The position numbers and the translations under genes were made by a program. Under the pieces are notes generated by a model. The model was not told the DNA's origin and searched no databases. It saw only the letters and a list, made by a program, of their open reading frames with translations. DNA of 64,000 bases from Geosiphon pyriformis (taxonomy: Eukaryota; Glomeromycota; Glomeromycetes; Archaeosporales; Geosiphonaceae): contig JAAOMT010000200.1 in NCBI GenBank assembly GCA_016748015.1, positions 680,984 through 744,983 on the forward strand, read 5' to 3'. This document shows, one piece after another, positions 9,840 through 20,940 of this stretch. Numbering within the stretch: position 1 is the first letter of the stretch; each line of letters begins with the position of its first letter.

Positions 9840-11882
9840 ACTAGTCTTGCCAAAAACAGATGACATAGAAGTTCTGCTGTGAAAACAGAAAGAATTGTTC
9901 ACATGACCACCCAGAGACAGACTACACCCAAGAAAAATGTGAATCATACCTGCAAAAAAATTATTAGAAGCACTGATTTTAATACAAGCTGAAAACACCA
10001 ATGGATGGAGTGGACTCCAAGACAAAACCTGAAAGTCATGTGACCTGTGCAAAAACAACTGACCCAAAATCTCAACAGAGTTTGCAAAGCACATAACAGA
10101 AGCAACTTTGCTTTCAGCTTGGACTTGCTCAAAAGTTTTCAAATCATACAATGAAGGATGATAAAGTGCATCATTGGGAAAATTGAGAGATAGACTGGAC
10201 TTCAGTTTTAAGTTCCTGCAAATCAAAGAATCTCATTTATTACACACATCAATAGGAACAAAACTGAACTGTGTTCTGTAATTGACAATAAAGTAAAGAA
10301 CTGCCAACACCAGATACAAAAATTGTTTGTTAGAAATGATCTTCCTTAGAATCAGATTGGTAAAAAACCTAATATCAGAATTTGTCTTAACTAGACTAGG
10401 CTTCGACAAACCTTCAATTGACAAAAAAATCCCTAGGTAGTGATAAGACTCTCCTTTTTTGGCAATGGATATAGGCAAACCACTAATAGACAACTTAGAA
10501 CATATAACTCTGCAATTAATAGGAATTGCCACTGTCTTGTCATTGTTAATAGAAATGTTATTAATTCGAAAAAACTCATTAGCAACATTGAGAATGTGTT
10601 AAGTTGCAGCTTGGCTGCTACCAATCCAGATTGTGTCATCAACAAAAACACCAGCAGCAAGAAAAGATGTCAATTTAGCCTGAGATTTTATGCAACCAGA
10701 TCTGACAACGAAATAAGAGTTCAGTCTATAACCATATATGCTTTCTTGTCTTTTGACTTCACACAAAAAAGAATTATAAAATATGTGCCAAAGAAGTGGT
10801 GAGAACACCTCCTCTTGATCTAAACCATTATGCATTTGATATCTATCTATTAGATCAAAATCTGTTATTATTCTATTAACACGACCATTGTAAATGTTAC
10901 CAAAAAATCTAATGAACTTGTCACATATCTTTATTCTGACTAAACTGTTCCTAAAATGCTCCCATTCAACAGAGTTATAAGCTTTTTGCATGTCTTACAA
11001 GATTAATCAAAGTTCACGGTTCTTTTCCAAAGCATCCTTAATAACTGAACCTATGGCAAAAATGGGAGATTGTGTTGTCATACTCTTTAGAACCAAGAAA
11101 TTATTTCTGCACAAGACATTAAAAGAGCTGTATGCTGAAGAAATTCTATCTGAGAGAATCTTAGAAAAGATTTTGCAGGCAGTTTTGATTAAAGCAATAG
11201 GTCAGGTGTTTATAAAAACTCCTTTCCACTTATATGGTTTTGGAATCATTGATACCCAAGCTTCCTTCCAAGCACCAAGCACTAATTCATGAAACAAACA
11301 GAAGTTTAAAAGCACCAAAAGCATATCCAAGACCAATTTGTCACAATACTTTCAAAGCTTGTTTGACACCCTAGAAAAACCAGCAGCTTTACCATTAGGC
11401 AGATTAAAAATCACTCCGAATAGCTTATCAAAACTAACCGAACACATCACATTTAAAAAAGCATCATTAAAAACATACTCCAAAGGCTGATATTGATGAG
11501 ACCAATCACCAGAAAAATTTTTCACTACACTATGCTTCTTGGTCCAACTTTCTATAATAACATTAATTTTGGTCTTAACTAGATCAGATTTCAGAATCAG
11601 TTCATCTTCAACTACCAGATAGTCTAAAACCATTTTTCGAAAAAGACACTCCAGCACATTTCTGATTATGTTACCTTTGTTGACTACAAAATTCTCCATC
11701 CACTTATCAATAGCCAACTTTATTCTTAATTCTTCAGCTTGCAAAAACTTAGCAAGCTTGGAGACACAATATGTCTTTTGCACACTGAAAAAAGCCAAGT
11801 GCACTTGATTAAAACCTACATTAGAGTTCACAATTTTTTGCACAATTGAAGTTTTAACACTGTCTAAAGAATTCCAACAGAG
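9840..11882 (-). pseudogene. LINE-1 reverse transcriptase
   Basis: RT of non-LTR type. It has a pre-RT helical region (11352-11882), N-G-K-A-A-G (about 11380, the LINE P-x-G-K-A-x-G motif), a block with K-A-Y-N-S-V-E-W-E-H (about 10975), and the catalytic F-V-D-D at about 10640. The frame is broken by several stops and shifts, for example around 11300 and 10230. The same blocks occur in LINE-2 with clear but moderate divergence, so these are two separate copies of one family. Confidence 0.85.
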
Positions 11883-12211
11883 TATTTTTTTAACTGTTTT
11901 AATTAAATAATAGATTAAATAATAAGTTAAATAATTAAAAATTTTTCTTATTTATATGACTTAAAAATTATTAATATTTAGATTTTTTTACAATTTAAAA
12001 ACCAACTTGTTAAACAAATATATATTTAATAAATTTAATAACAAATACAAATTTCTTACAATATTTTTATAATTTATTTATAATATTAAACAAATTAACA
12101 ATTTTGTTATTTGTAAATTTTTAACTATATTTAATAGCCTTTAATATTTTATTTTTTTATCTTAAAAAATATTTATTATTTATGTAATTTAATAAAACAT
12201 ATTAATAATAT
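11883..12211. other. very AT-rich spacer, left of element E
   Basis: No gene is visible. The sequence is almost only A and T with short homopolymer runs. Together with 50298-51198 it forms the target into which E inserted: the last four bases here (atat) are repeated at 50298-50301. Confidence 0.75.
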
Positions 12212-12933
12212 TGTTACAGGTTGGAGTAATAAACTAACAGATAGCAAAGAAGAACAGAATTATAGGATGATGAAAATAATCAAAGAAATTCAATTTCAAA
12301 GAGTAAATTAAATGAGTATGGATTCAATGTGTGAGATCAGTCTTATAAAATATCTTAGTCACTATTTTTTTCAAAAGATAACTGGAGAATCTAAAGGTAA
12401 AGGGATAGTCCATACTGTCAACAAATAATTACACTTGATATAATTCTATGTCTCACATCAGCACTTTTAGAATTCAATATCAAGTATCAGATGTGTTCTT
12501 TAGTCATGTTTTATTCAATAATCTTCAAATGCTACACTTATATGTTTCAGGAAAAAGATAGAAAAATACCAACAAGTGATTTTTTATCCCAAAATGTTCA
12601 GATACTTGAAGATAAGAAAAAAGAAATTAGCAATAAGAAAATAATTGAGATGAAAGTTGTTATTTTATTTATTTTTAATTATTTTAAACATGTTTTTCTA
12701 TAGCTAAGAGATTTATTACTTATATAGCTATCAAAAGTGATCAATAATCAGATCAACAACTAAGTCAATGATCAGGTCAATAATCAGGTCAATGATCAGG
12801 TCAATAATCAGATCAATGGTTAGGTCAATGATCAGGTCAATGATCACTATCTAAAAATAGAGTGGCTAATTATATGATATTAGTAATTAATACATGTGAT
12901 AATTAATAAGAAGTATAGGTTTCAACTGTAATA
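12212..12933 (-). repeat. 3' LTR of element E
   Basis: The LTR is 722 bases. On the plus strand it starts TGTTACAGG and ends GTAATA (the last C of GTAACA is mutated). It matches 49612-50297. It carries nine 12-bp tandem units at 12739-12846 where the other LTR has six; the 36-base difference equals the difference in LTR length. Confidence 0.92.
12739..12846. repeat. 12-bp minisatellite in left LTR of E, nine units
   Basis: The consensus is close to GGTCAATGATCA, in nine head-to-tail copies with transitions between units. The matching array in the right LTR is 50139-50210 with six units. Confidence 0.88.
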
Positions 12934-12950
12934 TTATCCTCTCCAAAAAG
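12934..12950 (-). other. polypurine tract of element E
   Basis: On the minus strand, TTTTTGGAGAGGATAA lies immediately before the 3' LTR, the expected site of the plus-strand primer. Confidence 0.6.
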
Positions 12951-13061
12951 ATTGAGCTTTGGCAAAATCAAGCTATTTATAAAGTAATTTATTTGAAAAG
13001 TTTTGTCTAATTCAAAACTAACTAGTTTATTGAAGTCTTTGATAAATAAGGTGTATAATAT

Positions 13062-13559
13062 TTAAGATAAAATGAGTTTTGTATCCAAGAAACCAAATCT
13101 TTGTATTAGAGTTTTGGCTCTTTTAGCAATAGTTAAAACTCTTGGAACATCTAATTGTATAATGTTCAAAATTTCTGCCTGTATTTCTGAAGTTGTTTTC
13201 TTTATTAGTTTCATGTCCTCTATGATTTTACTAAAGTGACCATAAAGTTTTAATTGTCTTTTATATGACAAGTTTTTGTCTATAAGTAAGATTTCTTGCA
13301 GTGTTTTTTTAATTATACTAGAAGGTAGAAGTATAACTGCTATTATACTTTCCAACAAATATTTATCCATTTTGCTACCAATTTTTTCTCTTCTGGTAGT
13401 AGTTTTCTTTGGTCTAATAACAGTATGTGTTTTACTGTTATCAGTTATGATGGTTTGTTTTCTAATGATCAGAGTAACATTTGGATAGTTTTTGATCCAA
13501 TACTCATAGAGAGTATAGAAAGTGTTTTAAATGTTTTGATCCAGAAAATAATTGTTCAT
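13062..13559 (-). pseudogene. region downstream of integrase in element E, unknown
   Basis: On the minus strand this is an open stretch after the integrase core, ending at 13062. It is Lys/Ile/Leu-rich with a probable coiled coil (L-K-L-Y-G-H-F-S-K-I-I-E-D). It occupies the position of the third ORF of the other elements, but I cannot align it to them with confidence. It may be either the integrase C-terminus or a diverged third ORF. Confidence 0.45.
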
Positions 13560-14908
13560 GTTGATTGAAGATATCTCTGTTTTGGAAATGGTGCATTTAT
13601 TTATACTTGATTTTTGTTGATCATTTGAGTCAGTATTACCACAATAGACAACTAATCAGGTCGTTTATAATATTTCTTGAGTCATGTATCATGAACAGAA
13701 CAATCATTAAAGATTGTTTTGGACTGATCTTAAAGAATATAAGAACCATTGTTCAAAGCTTTGTTGACTATAAAGGGTCTTTTTCATCAGCTAGAGAATT
13801 TATTACCATAGACATTGTTTCTGTTTGAACAGTATTTCAATACCAAGTTACCAACACTTAAAGAAAATGTTTTATAGGTTTTCTTTTTCTTAAGCTTTTC
13901 TTGGAACTGTTTTATCTTTTTAAAAGCAATTATTTGTGCTTCTACTAAGAAGTCAAAAATGGTATCAAGTTTTCTTTGCAAAATGTCTTTGTAATTTCCT
14001 ATTGTGATCTTTTCAAAGGGTATTGTTTCAATGTTAGTTTTTATTAATAGTGTTGTTATGTGTCTATAGAGCAGATAAAAAGATTCATAACTTGTTATGT
14101 TATGATTTAAAGTTTTATAAGCAAACAAAGCTGAAAACAGTATTTTGTCTCATAAGTTTGTTTCTTTACTGGTTTTGGTTAGAGTTTTACATAATGTTTT
14201 ATTAAAACATTCCATTAGGCTATTTGTTTAGGGGTGATAAGAGAAGGAAAGTTTATAAAGTATTTCCATTTTTCTACAAAGTTCTTCAACTAGTGTACTG
14301 AGAAAAGCTCTTTTTCTATCAGATAAAAGTTCTTTGAAGCAGCCATGATGGCAAATGATATCTTTATAAATAAAATTGGCTATTGAGACTGCTGTTTAGT
14401 CAGAAGTAACTCTTACTTCTACCCACTTTGTAAGATAGTCAGTAACTATAATAATGTATCTATTGTTATTAAGAGTTATTATTAAAAGTCCAATAACATT
14501 TATACCAATTCTGTTAAATGATTGACCAACAAAAATTGGATGAATATTTTCTTTGTGATTGGGTTTGCCTTTTTTTTAACAAATATCACAGGTTTTAATG
14601 TATTCAGCAATGTTTTTTCTTAAAGTAGGCCAATAATAGCAAGCTAAAGTTTTCTGAATTGTCTTTGTTTTTCCAAAGTATCTAGCTAATGAGTCAGTAT
14701 ACATGTTGTATATTACAATTTCTCTTTCTTCAAATCTGATAACTCTCTGAGAGCAGTCAGAATCTTTTTTATTTCTTTTATATAGCTGGTTCTGGCAAAT
14801 CAAATAAAAATTTGATTGTTTGCACAAATGTTCTCTTTGCTGTTGAGTGTATTCTAATGGGTATTGTTCTTTACCCAAAAATTCTATTAAGGCAGAATAG
14901 TTGTCCAA
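13560..14908 (-). pseudogene. pol: integrase of element E
   Basis: The zinc-binding N-terminus is at 14576-14908 (Y-Y-W-P...C-D-I-C). The decayed DDE core spans about 13950-14550 on the minus strand, including a second-Asp region with L-S-D near 14320. The A-Y-K-T-L-N-H block is at about 14115. Several stops come from C-to-T changes. It belongs to the same protein family as the integrases of A-D but is clearly more distant. Confidence 0.75.
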
Positions 14909-14929
14909 GTCTATTATTGTGTTTGTTTA

Positions 14930-15119
14930 TGAAGGAGTTATTAATAATTAAGTTGGTTTGATTTGAGAAGTTGTACTATTACTGAATGATAAGTTTAGAG
15001 AAAGTGTTAGTATTTTAATGATTTGCTCTTTTGTGGTGTTAAATATCATAGTCAAATTCATCCAAGTGGAGTATTCAACAAGTTATTTGTTTGTGTTTCA
15101 GCTTTTTTTTATTGCACAG
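14930..15119 (-). pseudogene. pol: RNase H C-terminus of element E, distal side of the C insertion
   Basis: The minus strand reads on from 45486 after removal of C. The block I-L-H-L-D-E-F-D-Y-D-I is the usual end of Ty3-type RNase H, with a TGA in place of Trp just before it. Its match to the break point at 45486 is the main proof of nesting. Confidence 0.75.
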
Positions 15120-15993
15120 TATTACAGGTGATTATTTCTGGTATGAGAATAAATAACAAACCCGTAACTTAGTGCTCAAAAGCTATTGATTTCTGTTGAT
15201 GTTGGTATTGATTATCTGAAGGTTTTGGGTTAAGTTCTTTGTATAATGGACAGAGATTCAATTGTAATTGTAATAGTCTTCGGAATTGCAATTCCGTCCA
15301 ATTTCTTTCTTAGCGTGGAGCCAGATTTATTCTAGCAGTCATGCCCTTTTGGTAAGCTATCCGATAATATATAAAATTCTACCCTTATTTCTGGGTCTTT
15401 TACCAGGCTATCCATGATGTCAATAACTCAGCACTTTTAATCTTTAATCAATTAGTATACAACAACAAAACAAAGACTGAAAAGAAAAAAAAGAAAGAAA
15501 GCAAAGAATATGAAATAAAGCCAATAAGCCAAGGCGATTCTAATTTGTATCCTGTCAATAGCTGTGATTAAGAGCTATTGTTCCAGTATGGTTAAGTATG
15601 CACTACTATCAACATAAAATGTTGATAATTGAGAATGAATTTGAGATAATGAATAATTATTTATTTGATATTTGTAATATAGAAGGTTGTTTAGGTTTTA
15701 AACTAAACTGGATGTTCTTTTTTCTGCTTCTAATGCTATCCCTATATATACATAATTGAGATTCTTCAATTTCTCAATTTTTCATGATAGAAATTCTGGA
15801 ATTCCTGGAATCCTGTAATTCCTGATGAAAAAAATCCTGGAATTTTGGAATCCTGCGATTCTTCAATGGAGAATTCTGAAATTCCTGGAATTCTGTGATT
15901 CCTCAGAGGAATTTTGGAATTCCATATTTTATTATGTCTACTCTGATTGGCTAATTTATATCCTAATATAATTCCTATAATTTATGAGTAACA
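15120..15993 (-). repeat. 3' LTR of element C
   Basis: The LTR is 874 bases and ends GAGTAACA. It matches 44663-45485. The length difference comes largely from an A/T-rich stretch with repeated GGAATTCCTGGAAT-like units at about 15780-15930, which is shorter in the other LTR. A TATATATA at 15743-15750 is a candidate core promoter on the minus strand. Confidence 0.92.
15780..15930. repeat. degenerate GGAATTCCTG-type repeats in left LTR of C
   Basis: Repeats of a palindromic core (AATTCCTGGAATT and variants) occur about seven times in tandem. The corresponding part of the right LTR (45350-45420) holds fewer copies. Confidence 0.75.
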
Positions 15994-16670
15994 TTATTCC
16001 CTTCTTTTTAATATTGAGCTCCATCAAAATTTCCTAACTTTTCTAATTCCCGCCCTTGTACTATTTTTTGAATTTTTTTTTCTAAAATTATTTGTATTAT
16101 TTGTGTCTGTAATTTTTTGAATTGGACATTGATGATTTTGCCCCATTGGTTAATAGTAACAGTATCCATTGCTTTGTCGAGTAGGATTTCTGGCCGGTCT
16201 TAAAATACAGCATGTATTCTGTAAATGGCTTAGGCTTGTGTGAATAAGTTGTTTTTCTCCACAAAAGATTCCAACTGTTGTAGTATTGTGTTATTAAACA
16301 ACCGTTTTGTTTTATCTGTATACAAATTCTGGATATTTATATGTTGTCCCAAGTAGAAATAACAGTAGTTTTTTGAAAATTGCTGGGTTCATCAATTCCA
16401 AGTTTCTTTGGTTAATTCTTGGTATTGTCCGACTACTTGTTGCCCTTTTATTGCCAATTTTACTTTGGTAATTATTTTCTCTATCATATTTTCAGGTTTT
16501 TTTTGTACTTTGTGTTGTGGTTTCTTTGTTGTGTTTCTGTACTGAATAGTTTGTTAATTGATTATAATCTCCATTTTTTGTTGTTGAATCAATTGAAAGA
16601 GTTGTTATACTAGGGAGTGGATGTTGTCTGTGATTTCCATTTTTTGGCTTTCTTTTGTTACATCAACCAT
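15990..16670 (-). pseudogene. third ORF of element C, unknown function
   Basis: The minus strand starts at an ATG at 16670 and reads one frame to the LTR, with stops that are mainly CAA/CAG to TAA/TAG. The N-terminal helix (V-Q-Q-L-F-Q-L-I-Q-Q) and a C-terminal block (Q-L-E-S-F-V-E-K-N-N-L; W-G-K-I-I-N-V-Q-F-K-K-L-Q) align with the third ORFs of A, B, D and G. No membrane segment is visible. It was missed by simple ORF calling because of the stops. Confidence 0.7.
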
Positions 16671-16739
16671 GTCTTTTTATATGCTCTTTTGTTAACTAAT
16701 TTGATGTGTTAGTACCAATAATAATGATTGGTTCTAGAT

Positions 16740-17910
16740 TTTGTGGAATGTTCTTTGGTCAGACTAGTATTTTCTGTACCCCTAATTGTAGAATATTATT
16801 GGTAGATGATGATACTATATTGTGATATGGTTTTAGTCGATCTCCATGTGCTGCTTTGGCCAAAATTTTGTTGTTCAATCTTAATTTATAAGCTCTATTT
16901 CCTAGAATTTCTTCTATGTGAAATAGTCTGTCCCATTTGGAATCAAATTTTCCACTCCATTGTTTTTTTACTTTGGTGCAATGTAAAAATAGTTTGTCTC
17001 TAATCCTGAATTCTACTGGTTTGTCTGGTAGTTGGCTATCATGTTATTCTTTCTGTTTTCCTTGTGACTTTTGTATATTGTCAGCTGCTTTTCTTTTTTT
17101 GTTTTTCAGAGTTTTTATTAAGTTATATGTTCTTCTCAACAATGTTTCTTGGAAATTTTCTTTTGTTATTGGTTCTGTTGAATACATGTTAACTTCTATC
17201 TTAACTGGTAATGTTGCTGTTCTACCGTATACCAATTCAAATAGTGTTGCTTGTGTAGTATCTTGCTTTATTGTTTGATAAGCAAATAATACTGATGGTA
17301 TTAATAAATCCCAATTATCTTGATTTTTTTGGCTGAGCTTGGCTATTGCTTCACACAATGTTCTGTTAAATCTTTCGACTAATCCGTTGGTTTGTGAATG
17401 GTATAGTAATAATAGTGGTCTCTTAATTCCGAATCTTTGGCTTAATTCTGCTAATGTTCTGTTCACAAAATAAGTTTCTTGGTCTGAGAGTAATTTTTTT
17501 GGACATCCATGTTGACAAATTAGATCTTGGTAGACGAATTTGGCAATGGATTTTGCATCTGCTCTTTGAATTGCTTTTGCTTCTGACCATTTAGTAAGAT
17601 AGTCTATGGCTACTGCTATGTATCTATTTCCTCTGCTGGTAATTGTCAATAGTCTGACTAAGTCAATTCTAATTCAATCAAATGGTTGTCTTATTTTAAT
17701 TGGTCTTAATGGTTTGCTGGGCCTTGTTTCCCCTCTTCTTTAACAAGCATCACAATTTTGAACATATTGGATGATGTCTGGATACATTGATGACCAATAG
17801 TATCTTTTCCTGGTTCTTTCCATTGTGGCTTCTTTATGAAAATGTCCTGTTGTAGGATCTGAATGTATATTATATAATATTGTCTCTTTTTCTAGCTTAG
17901 TGATAACTCT
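16740..17910 (-). pseudogene. pol: integrase of element C
   Basis: The zinc-binding part lies at about 17750-17900 (Y-Y-W-S...C-D-A-C). The core is open at 17044-17649: Y-L-T-K-W-S-E-A-K-A, L-S-D-Q (second Asp) and G-L-V-E-R-F-N-R-T-L (Glu). The region carrying the first Asp reads R-I-D-L-V just before it. The GPF/Y-like tail with L-G-N-R-A-Y lies toward 16880. One frame change separates it from RNase H. Confidence 0.87.
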
Positions 17911-18109
17911 AAGTGGTTGATTGGGGTCTTTTCTGTTTTTCCAATAAAGTATATTTTGGTAAGTAATAAAATATTTTGATTGTTGTTTTATATGATTCTG
18001 TTCCTTTTAAGATAATTTCTCCTTGAACAATTGAGTATTAATATAGTGTTGAAGTTGTTAATATTTTTGTGTGTTTATCTTTTTGTTATATTTTTGTTTG
18101 AGTTGTGTT

Positions 18110-19331
18110 GGTTTTGCTATATTTTTGGGTTGAAATGTTTCTAGATCTGCCTCATTTATGACAGTCCATCTGCATTTCTATTGTTTTTTCCTTTTTTGTA
18201 ATGTATTGTATAATTAAATGACGATAATTCTATTTTTCATCTTGCGTGGTGTCCATCTCCAAATTCTTGTTTCTGGATTGATGTTAATCTTTTGTGATCA
18301 GTGTAGACATCAAATTTCTGACTCAAGTATTCTTTCCATTTGGTGATTGCCCAATAGATAGCCAAATGTTCCAATGCTGGTGTTCCATAGTTTCTCTCAG
18401 CTGGAGTTAGACCTTGGCTTGTATAAGCTACTGGATGTTCTCTTCCATCCAGACCTTTTTGTGACAATACTGCTCCCAATGCTTGGCCTGATGCATCTGT
18501 GGTGATCATGAATGGCTTGTTGTGATTGGAATATATCAGTACTGGAGCTTAAATTAGCTTCTTTCTTAGTATATTGAAAGCTTCTTGTTGTGCTTCAGTT
18601 TATTCATATTTAATGTTCTTTGCTAATAATTGATTCAGTGGCTGGGCTATTTTGGAGAAGTTTTGGATAAAGCGGCGGTAATATCCAGCAAATTCCAAGA
18701 ATGCTCTTAATTCGGTAAGATTCTTTGGCTCTGAAAAGTTTTTGACTGTCTCAATTTTTCCTGGATTTATTTTGATGCCATCTTTGCTTACTATGTGTTC
18801 CAAAAACTGGAGTTCAGTTTTCCCAAAAAAACACTTGCTGGCATTTAATTTCAATTCCGCTCTTCTTAGTTTCTCGAACACCTGTTGGAGATGATAAAGA
18901 TGATTATCAAACGTTTTTGAGAACACATTAGTGTCATCCAAATAAACTACTACTGATTTCCAGATTAAGCCTTGGTATACAATTTCAATCAGTTATTGAA
19001 ATATTGCTGGAGCATTCATCAAGCCAAAAAGCATGACTTTGAACTTAAAATTTCCTTCTCTGGTGGTGAAAGCCATTTTTTCTTTGTCATCTGGGTTCAT
19101 GGCTACTTGCCAGTAACTACTGTCCAAATCTAATGTCAAGAACCTTTTTTTTTCTCCAAAAGCATCAAACAATTCTTGAATTCTGGGAGTTGGATAGCTG
19201 TCACCATAAGTAATACTATTGAGCTTTTTGTAGTCCACACAAAAGTGGATCTTTCTATTCTTTTTCCAGATGAATATCACTGGTGATAACCATGGGCTCA
19301 TTGATGGCTGAATTAGCCTGTTGTTAAGCAT
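18110..19331 (-). pseudogene. pol: reverse transcriptase and RNase H of element C
   Basis: RT (18600-19331) has F-C-V-D-Y-K-K-L-N, L-D-L-D-S-S-Y-W, L-F-G-L-M-N-A-P and an intact Y-L-D-D at about 18940, preceded by one TGA at 18963 or nearby. RNase H (18110-18600) has I-T-T-D-A-S-G and T-P-A-L-E-H-L-A and Y-T-D-H-K. A Trp-to-TGA stop closes the open part at 18237, and the I-E-L-S-S-F-N-Y-T-I tail continues in the same frame. Catalytic residues are largely retained. Confidence 0.88.
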
Positions 19332-19909
19332 CTAATTAATTTCTTGACAAATGATCTCATGGCTGGCTGGTGGCACTCTGTATGCTCTTTGTTTAATTGG
19401 CATTGCATCTTCAGTCTTAATCTGGTGTTGAATAATGTCAGTTCTGCCAAATTCATTTTCACTTGCAAAGATGTCATTAAAATTGTTAAGCAACTGTTTG
19501 AGTTGCATCCATTGAAGTGGATCTAAGTTACTCATGTTCATTTGTTCCAATTGTTCTGGTTGGAGCAAGTAACATTCATTTTGTCCATAAATTGTTTGTG
19601 ATGTAATGTCAATGTATCCACACAATTGTGAAAAGTCTGGAATGGAATACAGCAGCTGGTTCTCTATCTCTGTGCTTAAGTATCCAATAATTGTTTTTGC
19701 TGGGATCTCGATGAGACTTCCAGTGTTGTTGTAGATAGAAATTTTAATATGGTTGTGGTTCTTGGCTGGTATGTGAAGATTGACAAGTCTAATCTTTCCT
19801 GATTCACAAAAAGCTAACTCTGCTTCGAAAATTTGATCCTGATCTCTTACTTTTCATTCTATAACTACCATGTGCTGGTCATATGGCAGAATAGAAATTG
19901 GTTGGCCAG
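19332..19909 (-). pseudogene. pol: linker between dUTPase and RT, element C, proximal to insertion of B
   Basis: The minus strand contains a beta-rich block (H-I-P-A-K-N-H...P-A-K-T-I-I-G) followed by the M-N-M-S-N-L-D-P-L-Q-W-M-Q-L-K block that precedes RT in all the elements. It stops at ccag (19906-19909), one copy of the target duplication of B, and resumes at 29831. Confidence 0.75.
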
Positions 19910-20124
19910 TGTTACCAGACAAAATTAAAGATATTATTTAGCATGAAATTATCTTTATAATTTTTATCATTAATTAGCATATATTATTGTTTCAAATTAT
20001 CACTTATTATATTAGCAAAATGTCTGAAATTATTATTTAATTAATAACCCAATTTGTATATAACATAAATGTAATCTAATTGTGATGATCAATCATGCAA
20101 TACCCCGAACTATAGAACATTCAA

Positions 20125-20245
20125 AAAGTTCACCAAAATTTGTATAAATTTGCCAAAATAATTGATAGTTCACCAAAATATCTAATAGTTTGCAGAAATA
20201 ACTTGTAGTTCACCGAAATGTATCTCTAGTTCAGCAAAATTGTAG
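20125..20245. promoter_or_regulatory. repeated TTCRCCGAAAT-like motifs upstream of TATA box, element B
   Basis: About six related units (AGTTCACCAAAAT, TTTGCCAAAAT, AGTTCACCGAAAT, AGTTCAGCAAAAT) are spaced about 20 bases apart just before the TATA box. Fewer copies are found at the same place in A and G. The position suggests binding sites for a transcription factor; this is inference. Confidence 0.45.
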
Positions 20246-20290
20246 AAAATAGCAAAGTTCAAATTCATAGAATAGTGTTATGACAAATTG

Positions 20291-20298
20291 TATAAAAG
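20291..20298 (+). promoter_or_regulatory. TATA box in 5' LTR of element B
   Basis: TATAAAAG, followed by the inverted repeat AGAAGAGCTTCTCTT. The same pair occurs in the 3' LTR (29222-29229) and, on the minus strand, in G (58641-58648). Confidence 0.65.
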
Positions 20299-20442
20299 AA
20301 GAGCTTCTCTTTTTGAGAAAATGTATTTTACTTTAGATTTAACAATTAGAATCATTCTTTACACACAAAAACAAAATAAATATCAAATAAATTCAAAAAG
20401 CCAAATTTTTGATTATTTCCCTTAAAATTAACCAATTTCTAC

Positions 20443-20486
20443 TAACAGTTTGAAATTAATTAGCTACTAATTTCAATAGACTGTTA
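20443..20486 (+). other. conserved hairpin in LTR transcribed region, element B
   Basis: The arms TAACAGT/ACTGTTA and TTGAAATTA/TAATTTCAA are separated by a three-base bulge and close a loop ATTAGCTAC. In the 3' LTR and in A and G the arm bases differ, but the pairing is mostly kept by G-C or G-U pairs. It is followed by the palindrome TCCAGGCCTGGA. Confidence 0.6.
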
Positions 20487-20897
20487 AAGCACTTCCAGGC
20501 CTGGATCTGAAACAACTTCCATAAATCATCAGTTTTACTTTTCTTTTGCATTTCTTTTATTTTTTTTTCTTTTCTTATTATAAATCATTTGGGTAGCCTA
20601 CAGACAAGAATTCCTGTAGAAGAGTTGACTTTCATAGTAAAATAACTACACATTTTAGTAAGCTTCCAGATAAGCAATTCCTGAGAAAGAGTTGATGTTT
20701 ACTACAACATAACTATACCAAGTAATTGGCACAGAATTGGCCATTTCACTTATAAGCCCAGCAGTTCAAATTATAGAAGATAATTTGAAGATAAAATTCA
20801 GTTATCGAAGATTCAAACACTTCTCATAGTTGTGAATTAACAGCATTACAACAAACATACAAGAGCTAAAAAGAAACCAAAAACTTCTGGTAACATT

Positions 20898-20915
20898 TGG
20901 TGCTCTCCTACAGAA
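20898..20915 (+). other. primer binding site of element B
   Basis: TGGTGCTCTCC starts two bases after the LTR end. TGG pairs with the CCA end of a tRNA. The same TGGTGYTCTCTGT start is found in C and D, and a close variant in E. I could not assign the tRNA. Confidence 0.6.
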
Positions 20916-20940
20916 ACAACACAGCAAAAACAACTTCAAA

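Larger units (their letters stand above)
8591..11882 (-). mobile_element. LINE-1: non-LTR retrotransposon ORF2 fragment, 5' truncated and split by A
   Basis: Reading on the minus strand, RT, RNase H and a C-terminal Cys/His motif occur in that order. The right edge (about 11882) falls inside the region before RT that aligns with LINE-2 (W-N-S-L-D-S versus W-S-T-L-D-S). The copy therefore lacks the endonuclease, as expected for 5' truncation in target-primed reverse transcription. Beyond it lies AT-rich spacer. On the left it stops abruptly at the LTR of A. The rest of its 3' end must lie beyond A, outside the window. Confidence 0.85.
19910..20895 (+). repeat. 5' LTR of element B
   Basis: 986 bases, the same length as the 3' copy. 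In the first 250 or so aligned bases I count 23 differences between the two LTRs, 21 of them transitions. It contains several TTCRCCRAAAT-like units (about 20125-20245), TATAAAAG at 20291, a hairpin at 20443-20486 and a palindrome TCCAGGCCTGGA just after it. Confidence 0.95.

Noticed and set aside
12739-12846. Short regular repeats considered as a CRISPR array
   Set aside because: Units are contiguous 12-mers without spacers, in an LTR of a eukaryotic element.
16419-17278. Plus-strand ORFs rich in Phe, Leu, Cys and Tyr that look like membrane proteins
   Set aside because: They are antisense readings of the integrase and third ORF of element C; A/T-rich antisense codons give hydrophobic residues.
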